Below, in pieces: positions 15,693 to 24,301 of a stretch of DNA of 64,000 nt. This DNA is from Sutterella sp047777475. GTDB lineage: Bacteria; Pseudomonadota; Gammaproteobacteria; Burkholderiales; Burkholderiaceae_F. The notes below the pieces were generated by a model. That model was not told the origin of the DNA. It made no database searches and worked only from the letters and a program-made list of their open reading frames with translations. The position numbers were made by a program, and so were the translations under genes. Each line of letters opens with the position of its first letter. Positions within the stretch are counted from its first letter, which is position 1. The stretch lies in contig JBKEET010000001.1 of NCBI GenBank assembly GCA_047777475.1, positions 248,001-312,000 on the forward strand, in the 5' to 3' direction.

Positions 15693-17327
15693 ATGCCGTT
15701 CGACAAAGCCTACATGAAAAAGCTCCTTTTCGAGCTTGTTGCCATTCCCAGCGTTTCGAAGCACGCGGCCGAGGAAAACGCCTGCGCCGACCTGCTCTGC
15801 AGGCGCCTGAAGGAAATCGCCGAAAAGACGGGCGCCGACCTTCGCGTCGGCGAACCCGCCGTCGGCGACGCGCTCGGCCGCCGGGCCGTCCTCGCGCTCC
15901 TTCGCTCCCCGAAGAAAACCGCCCGCACGGTGCTGCTCACCGGACATTTCGACGTCGTCGACCCCGCGCCCTTCGGCTCGCTCGCCGACAGGGCATTCGA
16001 TCCCGAACGCTGCACGGCGGCGCTTTTGCAGGAAAAGATCCCGGAGCAGGCGAGGGAGGACCTCGCCTCGGGCGGCTGGCTCGCCGGCCGCGGCATCATG
16101 GACATGAAGGCGGGCCTCGCGCTTTTCGTGACGGCGATCAAGGCCTGGGCCGAAGAGGGCGGCGCGCCGCTCAACGTCGTCTTCCTCGCCGTGCCCGACG
16201 AAGAGGCGGACAGCGACGGCATGCGCGGGGCGCTCCCGGCGTTCGCGGGCATGCTGGAAAAGGAGGGGCTCGAGTGCATTGCCGCCCTCACGGGCGAGCC
16301 CTGCTTCTGGAACGAGAGCCGCAAGCCTTCGGTGCGCGGCTTTTACACGGGCTCGACGGGCAAGATCATGCCGCTTTTCCTGGCGCTCGGCAGGAGCGCC
16401 CACATCGCCGACTATTTCTCGGGCGTGAGCGCCGCGCTCATGATCGCCGAGGCGGCCGCGCGCGCCGAAGCCGCGCCCGAGCTCTTCGAAAGGGGCGAGG
16501 GCTGGAAGCTCGAGCCGGCCGCGTGCCTTTCGCTGAAGGTGCACCGCGAGAGCTACTCGGTGACGCTGCCCGACACGGCGAGCGCCTATTTCAACGTGCT
16601 CACCGTGAGGACGCCGGCCGAAATCCTTGAGGTCTGCCTCGGCATCGCGAAGCGCTCGGCCGAGGCCGTGCGCGGGAAGCTCGAGGCAGCGGCCCGCGCC
16701 TCGGGCGCCGAGGAGGGCGCCTGCACGATCCCCGGCATCAAGGTCCTCACCGCCGCCCGGGTCATCGCCGCCGCCAAGGAGAAGATCGGCGAGGCGGCGC
16801 TCGAGGAAAAGCTCGGCGCCCTCGCGAAGGAGCTCGCCGGCAAGGACGCCCGCGAGCGCTCGATCGCGATGCTCATCGCGTGCGCGCGCGAGGCGGCGAT
16901 CGAAGGCCCGGCTTATGTCGCTGGCTTTGTGCCGCCTTACTATCCGGCCCGGCTCAACCGCCGGCGCACGGAAAACGAGCGGCGGCTTCGCGCCGTGATG
17001 GAAGAGACGGTGCCCGAGGCGGGCGAGCTCGCGGGCGACGGCCGCGTCGAGCTCACCGAGATGTTCACCGGCATTTCGGACCTCTCGTTCCTCGGCTTTG
17101 ACGGCTCGCGCGCCGACCTCGAGGCGCTCTCCGACAACATGGCGGGCTGGGGCGATGTCTACAGCCTGCCGATCGATGCGCTCCTGAAGCTCGACGTCCC
17201 CGTGGCCAACATGGGCCCGTCGGGACGCGACGCACATAAGGGCACCGAGCGCCTCGAGATGAAATATACGTTCGAAGCCGCGCCCGAGCTCCTTATGAGG
17301 ACGGTGAAGCGCCTCGCCGAGCGCTGA
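15693..17327 (+). CDS. M20 family metallohydrolase, RocB-like
   Basis: This 544-residue zinc-dependent amidohydrolase/peptidase resembles RocB. The M20 motifs are present: LLTGHFDVVDP (metal His and catalytic Asp), GRGIMDMKAG (bridging Asp) and VPDEEADSDG (catalytic Glu). The C-terminal GISDLSFLGF and GRDAHKGTERL segments resemble RocB, a protein of Bacillus arginine catabolism. The exact substrate is unknown; a peptide or acyl-amino acid is inferred. It is monocistronic as far as can be seen. Confidence 0.85.
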   Translation: MPFDKAYMKKLLFELVAIPSVSKHAAEENACADLLCRRLKEIAEKTGADLRVGEPAVGDALGRRAVLALLRSPKKTARTVLLTGHFDVVDPAPFGSLADRAFDPERCTAALLQEKIPEQAREDLASGGWLAGRGIMDMKAGLALFVTAIKAWAEEGGAPLNVVFLAVPDEEADSDGMRGALPAFAGMLEKEGLECIAALTGEPCFWNESRKPSVRGFYTGSTGKIMPLFLALGRSAHIADYFSGVSAALMIAEAAARAEAAPELFERGEGWKLEPAACLSLKVHRESYSVTLPDTASAYFNVLTVRTPAEILEVCLGIAKRSAEAVRGKLEAAARASGAEEGACTIPGIKVLTAARVIAAAKEKIGEAALEEKLGALAKELAGKDARERSIAMLIACAREAAIEGPAYVAGFVPPYYPARLNRRRTENERRLRAVMEETVPEAGELAGDGRVELTEMFTGISDLSFLGFDGSRADLEALSDNMAGWGDVYSLPIDALLKLDVPVANMGPSGRDAHKGTERLEMKYTFEAAPELLMRTVKRLAER

Positions 17328-17432
17328 AGGAGCTCTTTATAGGAAACCGAGTGTTCGGTGGAGGCGGCGTCCTCTGGCCCCTGTTTTTTATCAACTCATA
17401 CGGCCGCAAGGGAATTGTTCTGAAAGCCTTGT

Positions 17433-17711
17433 TTAGTGCTGGATCACCAGCGGCGGGCGCTCGTCGCTGAACTCCCCTCTCGCTTCCCTGATCGCGTCCA
17501 GCTTCCGCTCCTTCTCCACTTCCGGCCAATGAGGATCCGCCCGGAGAATCTTCTCCGCCAGCTCGTCCAAAATGGCCCTGTTGCTCGCCAGGATTTCCGG
17601 CGTGGTCGGATCCGGCAGGCTGCAGATTAGGCGCTGATACTCCTTGTTTTGCCGCAAGATCGAGTTCGCGATAAAGGCTTTGGGTCGCTTGATTCCGAAG
17701 AATATTTGCAC
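17433..17711 (-). CDS. Hypothetical protein, possible gene remnant
   Basis: The frame is open from 17798 to 17433. A GTG at 17711 preceded by AAGGAG (7 nt upstream) is the best-supported start and gives 92 residues. An ATG at 17798 would give 121 but its N-terminal segment has atypical codons. The product is charged and helical in the C-terminal half and matches nothing recognised. It lies between convergent or isolated genes with lower GC than its surroundings, so it could be a decayed or transferred fragment. Confidence 0.4.
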   Translation of the reverse strand: MQIFFGIKRPKAFIANSILRQNKEYQRLICSLPDPTTPEILASNRAILDELAEKILRADPHWPEVEKERKLDAIREARGEFSDERPPLVIQH

Positions 17712-17930
17712 GGCTTTCTCCTTCGCAGCTGCAGTCCCCGTTCTTTCTGTCCGGGAAACCAAAAATTTTCGTTTCCGGTGCCACATCAAAATCGGCAACT
17801 GCTTGCTTAAGATTATCGGCCGCCGCTCATCAGAGCTCTCGGATAAGTTGAGGATGGTTAAGGTATTGCCGCGCGCAGAAAAGCCGCCGCAGCGGTGTTC
17901 TCCCCTTTTGGCGTCCGCCGAACTCGCTTT

Positions 17931-18920
17931 CTAAAGCCGCACGGTCGTCGGGTCGATCCCGAGGAGCTTGTACCAGACCGTCCAGCTGTGCAGCGCGTGC
18001 TGCTCGTAGGTGCGCCGGATGAGCCGCATGAGCGAGCGCGTGACCGGGCACGTCCTTTTCACGAACGGGCAGGCGAGCGTGATGTGCCATGGCTCGCGGT
18101 GCCAGCCGGGGAGCACGGCGACCACCTCGCCGCGCAGCAGCTCGTCGGCGACGAGCGTCATCGTGAGGTCGCCCGCGATGCCCGAGCCCGCGAGCAGCTG
18201 CTCGCGGCAGCTGAGCGCGTCGGCGTGGATGAGGTTCGGCCAGTCCGAGACGTCGACCGACCGGCCGCCGCACTCGAGCCGCCCCGAGAAGGAGCCGTTC
18301 AGGGTGTCGCGCATGAAAAGGGGACGGTCCTTCAGTTCTTCGATCGTTTTCGGCGCCCCGCAGCGCTCGACGTAGCGGCGGCTCGCCATCAGGATCGAGA
18401 CGTTGACGCCGCCGTCCTCGCAGTAAATCCCGGGATCGGGCGCGGGGCGGTAGCCGAACCAGGCGATGTCGAGGTTTCCCTTGACGACGTCCTGCGGCAG
18501 CGCGTCGCCGAGGATCTCGATTTTCACGTGCCTGTTCTCGGCTTCGAACTGCCGGAAGGCGGCGAGGAAAACGCCGCGGCCCATGTTGACCGGGAGGCTC
18601 ACGCGGAGCGTCTGCACGGGGACCGCCTCGTCTTTGGCCTTGGCGGCGGCGCCCGCCGTCCTGAAAGCCAGGTCGAGGTCGTTCTTCGCATCGAGCAGCC
18701 GCTCCACGGCGGGCATCGCCGCGCGGGCCGCCTCCGAGAGCACGGCGGGCTTCCGCCTGCGGTCAAGGAGCGGCGTGCCGAGTTCGGCTTCGAGCTCGGA
18801 AATCATGCGCGACGCCTTCGAAAGGCTGATGCCGAGCAGTCCGGCGGCCGCGCTCAGCGTGCCGCAGCGCTCCGTGCGCGCGAGCAGCGCCCAGGCGAGC
18901 AGGTCCCTCGATCGGTCCAT
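17931..18920 (-). CDS. LysR-family transcriptional regulator
   Basis: This 329-residue protein has an N-terminal winged helix (GTLSAAAGLLGISLSKASR region) and a C-terminal periplasmic-binding-fold effector domain. Start set at the ATG complementary to 18918-18920; the longer upstream frame runs through the divergent GNAT gene. It is divergent from the acetyltransferase at 19044 across a 123-bp intergenic region, the usual LysR arrangement, so that gene is a likely target. Its C-terminus (LPGWHREPW, WTVWYKLLG) resembles the regulator at 59277-60296, indicating paralogy. Confidence 0.9.
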   Translation of the reverse strand: MDRSRDLLAWALLARTERCGTLSAAAGLLGISLSKASRMISELEAELGTPLLDRRRKPAVLSEAARAAMPAVERLLDAKNDLDLAFRTAGAAAKAKDEAVPVQTLRVSLPVNMGRGVFLAAFRQFEAENRHVKIEILGDALPQDVVKGNLDIAWFGYRPAPDPGIYCEDGGVNVSILMASRRYVERCGAPKTIEELKDRPLFMRDTLNGSFSGRLECGGRSVDVSDWPNLIHADALSCREQLLAGSGIAGDLTMTLVADELLRGEVVAVLPGWHREPWHITLACPFVKRTCPVTRSLMRLIRRTYEQHALHSWTVWYKLLGIDPTTVRL

Positions 18921-19043
18921 GGCGGCGGTTCTCCTATCTTGCAGTTTCCGCAAGTTTAGAAAATTCGGCGGCGTCCTGCACCCATATACTTTTCTCAGCC
19001 GTCCGGAAAGGCGGTTAAAAACAACATCCGAGAGATAACGATC

Positions 19044-19604
19044 ATGGAAGAAAAGACGAGCTGCCCCGCTGCGGGCCCGATCGCGGTCCGCGATGCCAGG
19101 GAGGGCGATTTCGGGGCGATCACGTCGATTTACGCCTGGAACGTGCGCCACGGCACGGGCTCGTTCGAAATCGACCCGCCCGACAGGGACGAGATGATGA
19201 AGCGCTGGAGGGCGGCGCTCGCCTGGAGCGGCATTTACCTCGTCGCCGAGCGCGGCGGGCAGGTGCTCGGCTTCGCCTACGCGGGCCCGCACAACACCCG
19301 CGCGGCCTACCGCGGCACCGTCGAGGATTCGATTTACATCTGCCCGCTTGCGCAGCACAAGGGCATCGGCACGATGCTCCTGACCGAATTGATCAGGCGC
19401 TGCCGCAGGGCGGGCTTCCGCCAGCTCGTGAGCGTCATCGGCGACTCCGGGAACAAGGGCTCCGTCGGCCTGCACGAAAAGCTCGGCTTCGCGCACTGCG
19501 GCGGCTTCAGGGCCGTCGGCCGCAAGTTCGGGCGCGACCTCGACGTCATCTTCATGCAGCTCGACCTCACGAAGGGGACCGGAACGCCCGAGGCAAAGCC
19601 GTAA
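19044..19604 (+). CDS. GNAT family N-acetyltransferase
   Basis: This 186-residue protein resembles phosphinothricin acetyltransferase/MnaT-type enzymes. It has the Q-x-x-G-x-G acetyl-CoA loop (QHKGIG, about residues 111-116), an N-terminal VRDAREGDF strand and a C-terminal GFRAVGRKFGR region. These enzymes acetylate amines such as methionine sulfone or related amino-acid analogues. It is probably controlled by the divergent LysR protein. Confidence 0.88.
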   Translation: MEEKTSCPAAGPIAVRDAREGDFGAITSIYAWNVRHGTGSFEIDPPDRDEMMKRWRAALAWSGIYLVAERGGQVLGFAYAGPHNTRAAYRGTVEDSIYICPLAQHKGIGTMLLTELIRRCRRAGFRQLVSVIGDSGNKGSVGLHEKLGFAHCGGFRAVGRKFGRDLDVIFMQLDLTKGTGTPEAKP

Positions 19605-19934
19605 AGAGATTCTGTCCGGCTGACCGGAGCTGCCTCCGGGCCGGGATGCCGGGTCTGCGCAGCAGCCGGCCGGGAGCGGCCTTGCGGCGATTCCTCCTTT
19701 CTCCTGAAGGCCCGCTGCCGATTTCGGTGATTTTTAATTTGTGAAACACTCTGTTTTGCGCGCCGCGGCAGCGCCCGCCGCGCGGGCTCTCGGCCGGGAA
19801 AAGTTGGGTACAATAGCAGGCTGACACAAGCGGGGGCGGGGTCTTCTTCGCCCCCTTTTTCATAGAGAACCCGACAGACAATATAGAGAGGCCCGCATCC
19901 CGCCCGAGGCGGGGAGGGCGTTTAAAGGAAGAGC

Positions 19935-21833
19935 ATGTTACAGGCATTCCGTCAACACAAGCGCCTGCTGATGGTCATCGCCATGGTGCTGATTATTCCC
20001 AGCTTCGTGGTCACCGGCATTTACAGCTACAACCGCATGAACCAGGCGGACAACTCGATCGCCAAGGTCGGCGACGTCTCGATTTCGCCGCAGGATTTCG
20101 ACGAGGCCAAGCGCAGCCAGCTCGAGCGCCTGCGCCAGCAGCTCGGCGACCAGTTCCGCTCCAACATGCTTGACTCGCCCGAGGCGCGCCGCGCCATCGT
20201 GCAGCAGCTCATGGACCGCGCCGCGCTCACCGTCGAAGTGAAGCGCGACAACGTGGCCGTTTCCGAGGAACAGGCCGTGGCGCTCATCAAGAGCGCGCCC
20301 GCGCTGCAGCAGAACGGCAAGTTCTCGCCCGAGATCTACGAGCGCTTCCTGCAGAGCATGGGCAAGAGCGACCAGCAGTTCGTCTGGGAGATGCGCCAGG
20401 ACCTCGCGCGCGAGACGCTCCTGAACGGCGTGGGCGGCACCTATCCGGTGCCCTCGACCATCGTGCGCCAGCTCTACGGCATCCTCACCGAGGAGCGCAC
20501 CGTGCAGACGATGGTGCTTCCCACCGAGACCTTCCTTGAGAAAGTGACCGTCACCGACGCGGACGCGCAGAAGTACTACGGCGAGCACAAGGCCGACTTC
20601 ATGGCCGATGAGCACGTCGACGTGCAGTACGTGGTCTTCTCGCCCGATGCGTTCAAGGGCAGCATCAAGCCCAACGAAGAAGAGATCAAGACTTACTACG
20701 AGCAGAACAAGAAGCGCTTCGGCGTGCCCGAGCAGCGCTCCGCGAGCCACATCCTCATTTCGTTCGGCAAGGACAAGGCCGCCGCCAAGAAGCAGGCCGA
20801 GGAAATCCTCGCCCGCGTGAAGGCCGACCCGAGCACGTTCGCCGCCGAGGCGAAGTCGCATTCGGCTGACGTCGGCTCCGCGGCCGACGGCGGCAAGCTC
20901 GGCTTCTTCGGCAAGGGCGCCATGGTGCCCGAGTTCGAGAAGGCCGTCTTCTCCGCGAAGAAGGGCGACATCCTCGGCCCCGTCGAGACGCAGTACGGCT
21001 GGCACATCATCAAGGTCGACGACATCAAGCCGGAGACTATCCGCCCGTTTGACGAAGTCCGTCCCGAGATCGAGTCCGAGTACGTGACGCAGATGGCGAT
21101 GCGCGAGTTCGGCGAGAAGGCCGAGGACTTCACGAACCTCGTCTACGAGCAGGCCGACAGCCTCGAGCCCGCCGCCAAGGAGTTCGGCCTCAAGATCGAA
21201 ACGGCGAGCGACATCACGCGCAACGGCCCGAAGGATCCCGCGCTCGCGAAGATCTTCAACGACCACATGGTCGAGAACCTCTTCTCCGACGAGTCGGTCA
21301 AGGAAAAGCGCAACACCTCCGCGCTTGAGGTCGGCAACAACATCCTCGTCTCGGCCCGCGTCACGAAGTACGTGCCGCGCCACCAGAAGACCTTCGACGA
21401 AGTGAAGGCCGAGGTGACGAAGCTCCTTAAGGACCAGCGCGCCGAAGCGATGGCCAAGGCCGAAGGCGAGAAGAAGCTCGCCGAGCTTAAGGCGAGCAAG
21501 AGCCTCGAGGGCTTCGGGCCCGCCGCCGCGGTCGCGCGCAGCAAGCCCATGGGCCTGCCCGCCGGCTTCGTGAACCGCCTGATCGCCGAGCCCGCGGCGA
21601 AGCTGCCCGCCTACATCGGCATGCCGATCGAGGGCGGCTACGCGATCGCCTGGGTGAGCGACCCGAAGGTGAAGCAGCCGACCGACGCCGAGATGAAGGC
21701 GCTCACGCGCGAGTTCGCCCAGATCTACGGCGAGGCGGACCGCACGGGCTACCTCGGCGCCCTCAACAAGAAGCTCGAGGCGAAGGTGCTTGACGAGAAA
21801 TTCCTGAACGCCCAGAAGAGCGACGAGGAATAA
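19935..21833 (+). CDS. ppiD: Peptidylprolyl isomerase PpiD (SurA_N/parvulin)
   Basis: This 632-residue, inner-membrane-anchored periplasmic chaperone has a short cytoplasmic N-terminus, one transmembrane helix (about residues 11-31), a SurA-like N-terminal chaperone domain, a parvulin PPIase domain (SASHILISFGK, GGKLGFFGKG, YGWHIIKVDD; about residues 260-365) and a C-terminal helical domain. PpiD assists outer-membrane and secreted proteins leaving SecYEG. In many proteobacteria ppiD follows hupB directly; here tRNAs and several genes separate them. Confidence 0.92.
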   Translation: MLQAFRQHKRLLMVIAMVLIIPSFVVTGIYSYNRMNQADNSIAKVGDVSISPQDFDEAKRSQLERLRQQLGDQFRSNMLDSPEARRAIVQQLMDRAALTVEVKRDNVAVSEEQAVALIKSAPALQQNGKFSPEIYERFLQSMGKSDQQFVWEMRQDLARETLLNGVGGTYPVPSTIVRQLYGILTEERTVQTMVLPTETFLEKVTVTDADAQKYYGEHKADFMADEHVDVQYVVFSPDAFKGSIKPNEEEIKTYYEQNKKRFGVPEQRSASHILISFGKDKAAAKKQAEEILARVKADPSTFAAEAKSHSADVGSAADGGKLGFFGKGAMVPEFEKAVFSAKKGDILGPVETQYGWHIIKVDDIKPETIRPFDEVRPEIESEYVTQMAMREFGEKAEDFTNLVYEQADSLEPAAKEFGLKIETASDITRNGPKDPALAKIFNDHMVENLFSDESVKEKRNTSALEVGNNILVSARVTKYVPRHQKTFDEVKAEVTKLLKDQRAEAMAKAEGEKKLAELKASKSLEGFGPAAAVARSKPMGLPAGFVNRLIAEPAAKLPAYIGMPIEGGYAIAWVSDPKVKQPTDAEMKALTREFAQIYGEADRTGYLGALNKKLEAKVLDEKFLNAQKSDEE

Positions 21834-21883
21834 GCGCCACGGGTGCGCGCCGTCCCGCACGGGCGGCGCCCCCGCCCAAGACA

Positions 21884-21919
21884 AAAAATGCCGGCTTTCT
21901 TCGGAAAGCCGGCATTTTT
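21884..21919. terminator. Bidirectional terminator between ppiD and the FGGY kinase
   Basis: AAAATGCCGGCTTTC and GAAAGCCGGCATTTT form a perfect 15-bp stem with a TTCG loop. A and T runs on both sides allow termination in both directions. Confidence 0.92.
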
Positions 21920-21937
21920 GTGGGTGCGAGCGCTGCG

Positions 21938-23488
21938 TTACTTCACGGTGCGCATCTCGACCATGCGGTGGAAAGCCGCCTTCATGTCGCCCGCGACGAG
22001 CGCGCGGCGCATGTCGTAGAGCTTCCTGTAGCGGGCCGTCATGGCCGGGTCGGGACGGTAGCTCGCGTCGGGCACGATGTGCGACTTGAGCGCTTCGGTG
22101 ACGTCGGGCACGTCGCCCGCCGCGTAGGCGCCGAAGATGCAGTTCGTCATCACCGCGCCGCCCGCGTTCTTGTAGCGCACGACGTCGGCGCCGAGCATGT
22201 GGCTCTTGATCTGGTTCCAGAGGCCGTTGCGCGAGCCGCCTTCGGTGACCGTGATGCGGTTGAGGTCGACGCCCGCGCTGCGGTAGCTGTCCGCAAGGCC
22301 CATGTAGTCGTAGCCGATCGCCTCGAGCACGGCGCGCCACATGACGAACTGGTCGTCGTCCATCGTCATGTTGAGGAAGCAGCCGCTCGCTTCCTTCTCG
22401 TCGCCGTAGCCGCCCGTGAGGTAGGGCAGGAACATCACGCCGCGGCAGCCTTCCGGCACCTTGGCGGCGCCTTCGGTCATCGTGCCGTAGTAGTCGGGAT
22501 CGTCGGCCTTCTTGCAGACCGAGTCCTTGAACCACCGCAGCGACAGGCCGCCCGTGCGCACGAAGCCCCAGTAGAAGTAGGAGTTCGGCAGCGACCCGGA
22601 GTTGAAGATGAGGCCGTTGCCGGGCTTCGAGAGCTCGGGGACGATGCCCTTCGTGGAAACGCAGAACATGGCGCAGGTGCCCGCGACGTCGACGCCCTGG
22701 TTGGGCGCGAAGATGCCCGAGCCGAGCATCGACTGCATGGTGTCGCCCGCGCCGCCCAAGACCGGGATCCCCGCGGGGAGACCCGTCGCCTCGGCCATGG
22801 CCGGGCAGAGTGCGCCGATGCGGTCCCAGGGCTTCACGATGCGCGGCATGTAGCGCCTGTCGATGCCGAGGATAGAAAGCTGTTCGTCGGACCAGGCCTT
22901 CTTCTGCACGTCGTAGCCGAGGCCCCAGCCCGACATGGCGCCCCAGTCGATGAAGGCCTCGCTGCCCGGGAGGCCGGCGAGGTTCATGAGGATGTAGGGG
23001 GCGTTGTGCACGAACTTGACGCCCTCGCGCACGAAGCGCTCATTGTTCTTGAGGAACCAGCGCGCAAAGAGCGCGGGGAACATCGGCGAGGCTTCGGCGT
23101 TGCCGGTCTCGCGGCCCCAGATCTCGAGGTGACGGGCGTTGATCGCCTCCGCGTCGGCCGTCGTGCGGCTGTCGAGGTAGTTGATGTAGGGCGTGATCGC
23201 ATGGCCTTCGGCGTTGATGCCGACGATGCCGCAGATGATGCCGTCGCCCATGATGGCGCGCACGTCCGCGGGATCGCGGCCCATGCTGCGGAGCGACTCG
23301 GCGCAGGCCTTCATGCACTTGACGGTGATGCCGAGGAATTCGTCGGCGTCCATTTCCACCCAGCCCTTCTCGGGGTTGGCGATGTGCGTCGGCAGGCTGT
23401 GGCTCGTGAGGCAGGCGAACTTTTCGTCGTAGACGGCCACCTTGACGCTCTGCGTGCCGGCGTCAAAGCCCATGTAAAGCTTTCCCAT
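21938..23488 (-). CDS. FGGY-family carbohydrate kinase (xylulokinase-like)
   Basis: This 516-residue sugar kinase of the ASKHA fold has the phosphate-1 motif GFDAGTQSVKV near the N-terminus, YINYLDSRT with the conserved Asp region, GGAGDTMQSML and a C-terminal TEGGSRNGLWNQ motif. Start chosen at 23488 with a GGAA-rich ribosome site; a longer frame upstream is not supported. No sugar transporter, isomerase or regulator sits nearby, so the substrate cannot be inferred from context. Confidence 0.87.
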   Translation of the reverse strand: MGKLYMGFDAGTQSVKVAVYDEKFACLTSHSLPTHIANPEKGWVEMDADEFLGITVKCMKACAESLRSMGRDPADVRAIMGDGIICGIVGINAEGHAITPYINYLDSRTTADAEAINARHLEIWGRETGNAEASPMFPALFARWFLKNNERFVREGVKFVHNAPYILMNLAGLPGSEAFIDWGAMSGWGLGYDVQKKAWSDEQLSILGIDRRYMPRIVKPWDRIGALCPAMAEATGLPAGIPVLGGAGDTMQSMLGSGIFAPNQGVDVAGTCAMFCVSTKGIVPELSKPGNGLIFNSGSLPNSYFYWGFVRTGGLSLRWFKDSVCKKADDPDYYGTMTEGAAKVPEGCRGVMFLPYLTGGYGDEKEASGCFLNMTMDDDQFVMWRAVLEAIGYDYMGLADSYRSAGVDLNRITVTEGGSRNGLWNQIKSHMLGADVVRYKNAGGAVMTNCIFGAYAAGDVPDVTEALKSHIVPDASYRPDPAMTARYRKLYDMRRALVAGDMKAAFHRMVEMRTVK

Positions 23489-23699
23489 TGCGAGTTTTCC
23501 GTTGAGAAGATTCAAAGATTCTCCCATTGTACCTAGGTTGTGAACCTTAGGGGAAAGCCCTCCGGGCGGCAGCGCGCGCCGGGAGCGGGAGAGCGGCCGG
23601 GCAGGCGGGGTAAAAAAAACCCGGGGCCCGCAGAAGGCCTCGGGGAAACAGGAGAACATCGAACAGCGCTTTTATTGAGGAGAAAACAAGGCGAGCGCG

Positions 23700-24056
23700 T
23701 CAGGGAACCTTGAAACCGAACTGGTGGCACTGGTCGCAGAACACCTCGGGCTCCTCGTGGCCGTGGTGGCAGTTGATGCAGTCGAGCTGGTCCTTGTAGT
23801 GCGGCGAGACGTGCGGGTTGGTGGGCTTCACGTCCTTCGTCTTCTCGACGAGGGCCTTGGTGGGATGGCACTGCGTGCACGTCTCGATCGTGGGTTCCTT
23901 GGGGTTCTTGGCGTCGGGGCCGTGGCACGAGGCGCACTGGATGCCCTTGGCGACGTGGCGGTCGGCAAGGAACTTGCCTTGCTCGGCGGCCGAGACGCTG
24001 CCCGCGGCAAGCAGGACGGCGAGCGCGGCGGCGCAGACTGCGGTGAGGTGTTTCAT
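23700..24056 (-). CDS. Periplasmic tetraheme cytochrome c (module A)
   Basis: This 118-residue protein has a Sec signal peptide (about residues 1-23) and four heme-binding CxxCH motifs at residues 41, 60, 93 and 107. It resembles the tetraheme domain of Shewanella flavocytochrome c3. It should carry electrons in the periplasm to a reductase. It is divergent from the flavoprotein at 24302 across 245 bp. It shares FLADRHVAKG and CDQCH with the cytochrome at 47752-48099, so the two are paralogues. Confidence 0.92.
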   Translation of the reverse strand: MKHLTAVCAAALAVLLAAGSVSAAEQGKFLADRHVAKGIQCASCHGPDAKNPKEPTIETCTQCHPTKALVEKTKDVKPTNPHVSPHYKDQLDCINCHHGHEEPEVFCDQCHQFGFKVP

Positions 24057-24160
24057 AGGGTTGCCTTCTTTGTAAGGGGTTACAGGGGCCGGGGTCCGAA
24101 AAGGGGCTTAAGGCTCGCTTCAGACCACGCCTTGGATCGTATCAGCGCCGCGCGCTTTGC

Positions 24161-24202
24161 GGTACATACCTCGGCATAGAAAAAAAACATACTTTGGTAT
24201 GT
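24161..24202. promoter_or_regulatory. Candidate operator sites in module A intergenic region
   Basis: The palindrome ACATAC-TTTG-GTATGT spans 24187-24202 and a related GGTACATACC lies at 24161-24170. Both sit in the middle of the 245-bp region between the divergent cytochrome and flavoprotein genes, where a shared regulator could act. The binding protein is unknown. Confidence 0.45.
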
Positions 24203-24301
24203 GGCGTCCGCCCGCAAGGTACGAAAGAATGTAACCGTTGCCGGGGGAGCCCAACCATCCCCGGGCGAATTTTCAAACCTTGCGTTAAGAGGTAAACCAA
24301 T

